In this document: in pieces, positions 6,415-10,797 of the stretch | Position numbering within the stretch: position 1 is the first letter of the stretch | Layout: every line of letters starts with the position of its first letter | NCBI GenBank assembly: GCA_016209665.1 | Contig: JACQVT010000329.1 | Coordinates: forward strand, 1 to 10,797 | Length of the DNA stretch: 10,797 nucleotides | Source of the DNA: Planctomycetota bacterium | GTDB lineage: Bacteria; Planctomycetota; Phycisphaerae; UBA1845; PWPN01 | Direction: 5' to 3' | Translations under genes and position numbers: made by a program | Notes under the pieces: model-generated | Seen by the model: only the letters and a program-made list of their open reading frames with translations | Database searches by the model: none | What the model was told of the DNA's origin: nothing

Positions 6415-6837
6415 ATGGCGTATAGTAACAAAGTCCTGGATCACTACGAGCGGCCGCGGAACATCGGCGCCCTGGACCGCAACGACCCGAACGTCGGGAC
6501 GGGGATCGTGGGCGCGCCGGAATGCGGCGACGTGATGAAGCTGCAAGTCAAGGTCGACGACGCCAACCGCATCGTCGATGCGAAGTTCAAGACGTTCGGG
6601 TGCGGCAGCGCGATCGCGAGCAGCTCGCTGGCCACCGAGTGGGTGAAGGGCAAGACGCTGGACGAGGCCCTGGGGATCAAGAACACGGACATCGTCAAGG
6701 AGCTGTCGCTGCCGCCGGTCAAGATCCACTGCAGCGTGCTGGCGGAAGACGCGATCCGGGCGGCCATCGCGGACGTCAAGAAGAAAAAGACCGGCGGCGC
6801 GGTGCCGTCGGGGAGCGAGGCACAGGCGACGGCGTAG
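6415..6837 (+). CDS. iscU: IscU iron-sulfur cluster assembly scaffold
   Basis: A 140-residue scaffold on which IscS-derived sulfur and iron form a 2Fe-2S cluster. It is very close to proteobacterial IscU: MAYSNKVLDHYERPRNIG at the N-terminus, APECGD with C37 and D39, FGCGSAIASSSL with C63, and LPPVKIHCSVLAEDAI with H105 and C106. The LPPVK motif (99-103) is the known recognition site for the HscA chaperone, encoded downstream, so the client-chaperone pair is intact. ATG at 6415 follows GGGAGA with 8 nt spacing; a GTG 15 bases upstream is in frame but would add five residues absent from the family. The protein carries about 15 extra C-terminal residues rich in Gly, Ala and Ser. Confidence 0.97.
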   Translation: MAYSNKVLDHYERPRNIGALDRNDPNVGTGIVGAPECGDVMKLQVKVDDANRIVDAKFKTFGCGSAIASSSLATEWVKGKTLDEALGIKNTDIVKELSLPPVKIHCSVLAEDAIRAAIADVKKKKTGGAVPSGSEAQATA

Positions 6838-6958
6838 GCCAACGATCGTCAAACCGCGCGGTCCGGCGGGGCCCGCCGCGACACGGATAGGCAGATGCAC
6901 GCGGCCCCGGTCGGGCCGGAGGCCGATGAACCAGGGCAAGCATGGGTGGAGATGGCAT

Positions 6959-7291
6959 ATGGGATTGTTGCTGACGGAACGAGCGGCGCAGGAAGTCAAG
7001 ACCATCCTCGAGCAGCAGAAGCTCGACCCGGCCTCCACGTTCCTGCGAATGGGCGTCAAGGGCGGGGGGTGCAGCGGGTTCAGCTACTCGCTGGACCTGA
7101 CGGAGGGCAAGTCGGACATGGACGAGGAGTTCGATGTGCACGGGGTGAAGGTCGTGTGCGATCCGAAGAGCTACCTGTACCTTAACGGCACGACCCTCGA
7201 TTTCAAGGATGAGGTCATGGGGCGAGGCTTCGTGTTCAGCAACCCGAACGCGACGAGCAGTTGCGGGTGCGGCAGCAGCTTCACGGCCTAG
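6959..7291 (+). CDS. iscA: IscA, A-type iron-sulfur cluster carrier
   Basis: A 110-residue A-type carrier that accepts clusters from the scaffold and delivers them, mainly as 4Fe-4S, to apo-enzymes. The three conserved cysteines are C38 in GGGCSGFSY and C102 and C104 in the C-terminal CGCGSSF motif. The length matches IscA (about 107). ATG at 6959 is preceded by GTGGAG with 7 nt spacing; an in-frame ATG at 6926 would add 11 unconserved residues. The gene lies 121 bp after iscU, a gap containing GC-rich inverted repeats (for example CGGCG with CGCCG near 6864-6878) but no clear promoter. Sequence alone does not fully separate IscA from ErpA or SufA; operon position decides the name. Confidence 0.92.
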   Translation: MGLLLTERAAQEVKTILEQQKLDPASTFLRMGVKGGGCSGFSYSLDLTEGKSDMDEEFDVHGVKVVCDPKSYLYLNGTTLDFKDEVMGRGFVFSNPNATSSCGCGSSFTA

Positions 7292-7326
7292 CCGCGGACG
7301 GGTGGGCAGCGACTCATCGACATACC

Positions 7327-7365
7327 GGCCTGCGTGGCCCGCCCGACGCGCGGGTCACGCAGGCC
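7327..7365 (+). terminator. Long stem-loop between iscA and hscB, possible attenuator
   Basis: GGCCTGCGTGGCCCGC (7327-7342) pairs with GCGGGTCACGCAGGCC (7350-7365) over 16 positions, with one G-U pair and a 7-nt loop. It begins 35 bp after the iscA stop and is followed by ATTGTGT, a poor but T-rich tail. It is the strongest hairpin in the operon and could reduce transcription into hscB-hscA-fdx-iscX or protect the iscRSUA message from 3' decay. Lack of a clean U-run keeps this open. Confidence 0.5.
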
Positions 7366-7462
7366 ATTGTGTCTGAGCCCGGGAGTTCAGAGCGTGGGCG
7401 GCCAATTGTGGTTGCCATCGGGTGGGCGTGCCGATAAAACGGCAGCATAAGCGGTAGCGCCG

Positions 7463-7495
7463 CGTCTCGCTTCCGCGAGGGTCGGGGGCGAGACG
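7463..7495 (+). other. Overlapping alternative hairpins before hscB
   Basis: CGTCTCGC (7463-7470) can pair with GCGAGACG (7488-7495). Alternatively its CTCGC part (7466-7470) can pair with GCGAG (7475-7479). The two structures exclude each other and end 21 nt before the hscB ATG, so they could affect ribosome access. In GC-rich DNA this may be chance. Confidence 0.28.
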
Positions 7496-7516
7496 GGTTT
7501 GCAGGGCGTGTACAAT

Positions 7517-8149
7517 ATGGCGACCGAAACGAAAACTCACCCCGTTTTGTGCACCCAGTGCCGCCAACCGATGGATTCGCCGGTGTGTTGCGCGGGGTGC
7601 GGAGCCCTGAACGCGCTGCCGCCGTCGATGTTCACCTACTTCGAGCTGTTCGGCATCGAACAGACCTACGACGTGGATCCGGACGAGCTGCGGCGGAAGT
7701 ACCTGGACCTGAGCCGCTCCATCCACCCCGACGTGGCCGGGCGGAATTCCGACCAGGAACGCAAACAGGCGCTGGCACTGAGTTCGGGCTTGAACCGGGC
7801 CTACGACACGCTGCGGAACCCGGTGAGCCGCGCGGAGTACCTCTTGCAGTTCGCGGGCGGGCCCAGCCCGGCGGACGACAAGACCGTCCCCGGCGAGATG
7901 CTGGCCGAGGTCATGATGCTCCGCGAGGAGATCGACGAGGCGGCCCGGGCCAGTGACGCGGCCGCCCTGAAGTCGATCAAGGCGGATGTGACGTCGCGGC
8001 ACGACGAGGCGCTGGCCCGGATCACCGCGATCTGCCATGGCGCCGGGCTCGCCGACCCCGCCGCTCAGAAGGAGCTGCGGCAGCAGCTCAACGCGATCAA
8101 GTACTGGAACAACCTGCTCGACCAGATCCCGACGCCGGTCGAGACCTAG
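7517..8149 (+). CDS. hscB: HscB J-domain co-chaperone with N-terminal zinc ribbon
   Basis: A 210-residue J-protein that brings IscU to HscA and stimulates its ATPase. An N-terminal four-cysteine module has C12 and C15 (CTQC) and C25 and C28 (CAGC), with an extra C24. The J domain covers about 39-113 ([20 protein letters not shown]) with the HPD motif at 70-72 in SIHPDVAG. The C-terminal helical IscU-binding domain spans about 125-205. E. coli HscB (171 aa) lacks the zinc module, whereas mitochondrial HSC20 has one. ATG at 7517 has only a weak AGGG about 10 nt upstream; a TTG at 7499 is also in frame. Any later start would remove the zinc cysteines. The hscA start follows after 20 bp. Confidence 0.93.
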   Translation: MATETKTHPVLCTQCRQPMDSPVCCAGCGALNALPPSMFTYFELFGIEQTYDVDPDELRRKYLDLSRSIHPDVAGRNSDQERKQALALSSGLNRAYDTLRNPVSRAEYLLQFAGGPSPADDKTVPGEMLAEVMMLREEIDEAARASDAAALKSIKADVTSRHDEALARITAICHGAGLADPAAQKELRQQLNAIKYWNNLLDQIPTPVET

Positions 8150-8169
8150 GCCGTCAGCAGGCGGACAAC

Positions 8170-10137
8170 ATGGACAGCAGCCAGACGGGCAACATGAGCG
8201 AGATCATCATCGGCATCGACCTGGGAACGACACATTCGCTGGTGGCGTACTGCGACCAGGCCGGGCCGCACATCATCCGCGACCAGAACGGAGAGGGCCG
8301 ACTGCCGTCCGTGCTGCGGTTCGAGCCGGACGGAACGGTCGTCGTGGGCTGGGAGGCCCGGACGCACGCGGTCGAACAGCCGCGTTCCACGGTGTTCTCG
8401 ATCAAGCGGCTGATGGGGCGCGGCTACGACGAGCTGGTGGCGGCCGGGGCCCTCGAGCACCTGCCGTACCCCGTCGTGAAACGGGGGTCCGAAACGCCGG
8501 GCCGCGACATCGCCGCGGTGGACGTCGGCGAGAAGCTGCTGACGCCGCCGGAAATCAGCGCCCTGATCCTGCGTGAACTTCGCGAGCGGGCGTCGCGGCA
8601 GTTCGGCCGGGAGGTCCGCAAGGCCGTCATCACGGTGCCGGCGTACTTCGACGACGCCCAGCGGCAGGCGACCCGCGACGCCGGACAAATCGCCGGCCTC
8701 GAGGTGCTGCGGATCGTGAACGAGCCGACGGCGGCGGCACTGGCGTACGGGTTGGGGGTCCGCGGGCAACTGAGGGCTCGCGCCGTCGAGCGTCCGCCGG
8801 GAGCGGGCACGACGACGGATGGAAGTGCACCGGCCCGAGGGCGGGCCGGCTCGCCGCAGACACCTGACCCCGGGGCCGGCGACGACGATTCGTTGATCGC
8901 GGTTTACGACCTGGGCGGCGGGACGTTCGACGTGTCGATCCTGCGGCTCTGCGGGGGCGTGTTCGAGGTGCTCAGTACGCACGGCAACACGCGGCTCGGG
9001 GGCGACGACCTGGACCGCGAAATCGTGACGCTGATCTACAACGAGATCGAGCGGGAGTTCGGCATCAACATCGACTCGCCGGCGACGCAGCAGGGCATCC
9101 GCTCGCTGGCCGAGAACGTGAAGATCCGGTTGACCCCGGCGGAATCCGCGGCGGTCGAGGTCGATCTGGGCCGCGGCCGCGTCTACCGCCGGACAATCGC
9201 GCGGGCGGAGTTCGAGAGGCTGATCGCGCACTGGATCGACAAGACGCTGACCTCGTGCCGCCAGGCTCTGCGCGACGCGAAGGTCGCGGCCGGCGACATC
9301 CGCCAAGTGGTGCTGGTCGGCGGGTGCACGCGAATACCCTACGTGCGGCGGCGCGTCGAGGAGCTGTTCAAACGGGCGCCCTACACGGCCCTGAACCCCG
9401 ACGAGGTCGTCGCCCTGGGGGCGGCGGTGCAGGCGGGGATCCTCGCCGGGCTGGAGAAGGACGCCCTGCTGCTGGACGTCATCCCGCTGTCGCTGGGCAT
9501 CGAGACCATGGGCGGGGCGATGGGCAAGCTGATCCTGCGGAACACCCGGATTCCCTGCCAGGCCACCGAGCGGTTCAGCACGTTCGTGGACGGCCAGACC
9601 AACGTGAAGATCAACGTCTTGCAGGGTGAGCGGGAGCTGGCGAAGGACTGCCGATCGTTGGGCGAGTTCGAGCTGCGGGGGCTGCCGCCGATGCCGGCGG
9701 GGATACCCAAAATCCTGGTGACCTTCCTGGTCGATGAGAACGGCATCCTGAACGTGTCGGCCATCGAGGAGCGGAGCCGCAAGGCGACGAGCATTCAGAT
9801 TGCGCCGACGCACGGCCTCACGCCGGAGGAGGTCCGGCGGATGGAGCTGGAATCGTACGAGCACGCCCGCGAGGACATGACCGCGCACCGGCTGATCGAC
9901 TTGCGGAACCAGATCGCCTTCGACACCGCCAAAGCCGAGCAGATGCTGGCCAAGGTGGGCGACGAACTGGACCCGCCGTACCGGACGGAGATCGAGCAGG
10001 CGATGCGGGAACTGCGGCGGCTGGGCGAGACGAGCATGGACCCCGACGCGATGCATCGCGCGTTGAACGCATTTGACCGCAAGGCGGTGCAGCTCGCCGA
10101 GCGGGCGATCGTCAGCACGCTGCGGGCGGAGCCGTAG
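8170..10137 (+). CDS. hscA: HscA, Hsp70-family chaperone for Fe-S cluster transfer
   Basis: A 655-residue Hsp70 that binds the LPPVK motif of IscU and drives cluster release with HscB. The ATPase domain (about 11-425) shows [15 protein letters not shown] (13-27), [20 protein letters not shown] (152-171), [13 protein letters not shown] (182-194), [14 protein letters not shown] (245-258) and [13 protein letters not shown] (381-393). The linker [15 protein letters not shown] (431-445) leads to the substrate-binding domain and helical lid. E. coli HscA has 616 residues. Most of the excess is an insertion of about 45 residues (197-241) rich in Gly, Pro, Ala, Arg and Asp between [10 protein letters not shown] and VYDLGGG, where Hsp70s normally have a short loop. 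ATG at 8170 has AGGCGG 5 nt upstream; ATG at 8194 is an alternative. Operon context and the HscB neighbour separate it from DnaK. Confidence 0.95.
   Translation: MDSSQTGNMSEIIIGIDLGTTHSLVAYCDQAGPHIIRDQNGEGRLPSVLRFEPDGTVVVGWEARTHAVEQPRSTVFSIKRLMGRGYDELVAAGALEHLPYPVVKRGSETPGRDIAAVDVGEKLLTPPEISALILRELRERASRQFGREVRKAVITVPAYFDDAQRQATRDAGQIAGLEVLRIVNEPTAAALAYGLGVRGQLRARAVERPPGAGTTTDGSAPARGRAGSPQTPDPGAGDDDSLIAVYDLGGGTFDVSILRLCGGVFEVLSTHGNTRLGGDDLDREIVTLIYNEIEREFGINIDSPATQQGIRSLAENVKIRLTPAESAAVEVDLGRGRVYRRTIARAEFERLIAHWIDKTLTSCRQALRDAKVAAGDIRQVVLVGGCTRIPYVRRRVEELFKRAPYTALNPDEVVALGAAVQAGILAGLEKDALLLDVIPLSLGIETMGGAMGKLILRNTRIPCQATERFSTFVDGQTNVKINVLQGERELAKDCRSLGEFELRGLPPMPAGIPKILVTFLVDENGILNVSAIEERSRKATSIQIAPTHGLTPEEVRRMELESYEHAREDMTAHRLIDLRNQIAFDTAKAEQMLAKVGDELDPPYRTEIEQAMRELRRLGETSMDPDAMHRALNAFDRKAVQLAERAIVSTLRAEP
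8830..8849. repeat. Perfect palindrome inside the hscA insertion
   Basis: CCGGCCCG (8830-8837), loop AGGG, and CGGGCCGG (8842-8849) form a perfect 8-bp stem within the part of hscA that encodes the extra loop. It resembles a small REP-like hairpin captured in frame. No second copy is visible in this window. Confidence 0.5.
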
Positions 10138-10180
10138 ACGATCGGGGACGGGACGCGCAACCGATGAAGGAGACCTCATC

Positions 10181-10597
10181 ATGGGCGGCCAGAACCCCTA
10201 CATCGCGGACGCACAAGTCGAGCTGCCGACGCAGAAGTACCGCGTGACGTTCATGCCCATGAACGTCACCATCGAGGTGGATCCCGCCGAGTTGCCCTAC
10301 GGCGACCACGGGCTGCCCGGCAGCATCCTGGACATCGCCCTGAAGCACGGCATCGAGCTGGACCACGCCTGCGGCGGCGTGTGCGCCTGCTCGACGTGCC
10401 ACGTGATCGTCCGGCAGGGCCTGGACGCCTGCAACGAATCCACCGAAGAAGAGGAAGACCAGCTCGACGAAGCCTACGGCCTGACCGCCCAGAGCCGGCT
10501 GGGCTGCCAGTGCATCCCCAACGGCAAGAAAGACCTCGTCATTGAAATTCCGCAGTGGAACCGCAACCTGTCCCGCGAGGGCCAGCCGCAGGACTGA
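10181..10597 (+). CDS. fdx: Fdx, ISC-type 2Fe-2S ferredoxin
   Basis: A 138-residue ferredoxin of the adrenodoxin/ISC type that supplies electrons for cluster assembly. Ligands are C64, C70 and C73 ([18 protein letters not shown]5CX2C) and C109 in SRLGCQ. The ISC-type signatures [11 protein letters not shown] (91-101) and [12 protein letters not shown] (118-129) are clear matches to E. coli Fdx (111 aa). ATG at 10181 follows AAGGAG with 8 nt spacing; an in-frame upstream ATG at 10073 lies inside hscA and is rejected. Even from this start, about 20 residues precede the beta-grasp fold ([14 protein letters not shown]), giving a short N-terminal extension. It lies 43 bp after hscA, and iscX begins 28 bp downstream. 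Confidence 0.96.
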   Translation: MGGQNPYIADAQVELPTQKYRVTFMPMNVTIEVDPAELPYGDHGLPGSILDIALKHGIELDHACGGVCACSTCHVIVRQGLDACNESTEEEEDQLDEAYGLTAQSRLGCQCIPNGKKDLVIEIPQWNRNLSREGQPQD

Positions 10598-10625
10598 TCG
10601 GAGATCCCCCGCAGGAGATTCGCGC

Positions 10626-10797
10626 ATGGCCGGTCTGAAATGGACGGACACCGAGGACATCGCGATCGCGCTGTTTGAGAAGATGCCGACGGTCGACCCG
10701 CTCAGCGTGCGATTCACCGACCTGCACCGGTGGGTCTGCCAACTGGAGGATTTCGCCGACGATCCCAAGACCTCGAACGAGGCCAAGCTCGAGGCCA
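10626..10797 (+). CDS. iscX: IscX, acidic iron-binding modulator of IscS (5' part)
   Basis: The first 57 codons are present; the window ends before the stop (the family is about 66 residues, so roughly ten codons are missing). The sequence [20 protein letters not shown] is followed by [16 protein letters not shown], then [21 protein letters not shown]. Hallmarks of IscX (YfhJ) are the N-terminal [16 protein letters not shown], and the acidic LEDFADDP patch that binds iron and the IscS surface. In E. coli, IscX competes for the IscS site used by the frataxin homologue and tunes desulfurase activity. AGGAG lies 8 nt before ATG 10626. Its place after fdx is the same as in the E. coli isc operon. 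Confidence 0.95.
   Translation, partial: MAGLKWTDTEDIAIALFEKMPTVDPLSVRFTDLHRWVCQLEDFADDPKTSNEAKLEA

Noticed and set aside
6864..6878. GC-rich inverted repeat CGGCGGG/CCCGCCG in the iscU-iscA gap
   Set aside because: The loop is almost absent and there is no U-run. It is most likely chance in GC-rich DNA rather than a terminator.
7511..7516. TACAAT as a promoter for hscB
   Set aside because: Transcription would start inside the hscB coding region and remove the zinc-ribbon start, and there is no -35 box at the right distance.
8146..10182. Long open frame on the minus strand opposite hscA (678 codons)
   Set aside because: It mirrors the hscA reading frame, is rich in Arg/His/Gln/Val, and has no recognisable motifs.
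1..10797. tRNA, rRNA, CRISPR arrays, insertion sequences, phage or defence genes
   Set aside because: I found no cloverleaf candidates, regularly spaced repeats, transposase motifs or terminal inverted repeats. The region reads as core metabolism.

Overview
The window is a GC-rich bacterial chromosome segment. From position 680 onward every gene I support is on the plus strand. LpxA points to a Gram-negative-type envelope. The secreted heparinase-like enzyme, the B12 riboswitch leader and the zinc-ribbon HscB suggest a Planctomycetota (Phycisphaerae-like) or similar environmental lineage. That placement is an inference, because no rRNA or marker gene is present.

Left edge (1-680): the minus strand carries a well-conserved cobalamin riboswitch (about 316-600) with a candidate promoter just upstream. 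It is followed by a strong intrinsic terminator (126-161) and then the first 28 codons of a secreted protein that runs off the window (start at 84). Divergently, at 680, a HAD-family phosphatase begins right after a -10-like box, possibly as a leaderless gene.

Middle (680-4452): the HAD phosphatase is followed 29 bp later by a secreted heparinase II/III-like (alginate-lyase-like) protein of 695 aa. A stand-alone lpxA-like gene follows. The -10 box of its candidate promoter lies inside a perfect 8+7+8 bp palindrome.

Right (4453-10797): an almost complete ISC iron-sulfur assembly operon in the classical proteobacterial order, iscR-iscS-iscU-iscA-hscB-hscA-fdx-iscX, with iscX cut by the window end. 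The iscR promoter (TTGAAA-N17-TATATT) is overlapped by one of two near-identical 21-bp inverted repeats whose centres are 32 bp apart. They are very probably IscR operators for autoregulation. IscS supplies sulfur, IscU is the scaffold, IscA is a carrier, HscB/HscA release the cluster by way of the LPPVK motif present in IscU, Fdx supplies electrons and IscX modulates IscS.

Unusual points are an IscR with Met in place of the specificity residue Glu43 and a widened Cys spacing, a Cys-rich IscR tail encoded across the iscS start, a roughly 45-residue low-complexity insertion carrying a DNA palindrome in the HscA ATPase domain, a zinc-ribbon HscB resembling mitochondrial HSC20, and a 16-bp stem-loop between iscA and hscB that may split the operon into two expression levels.
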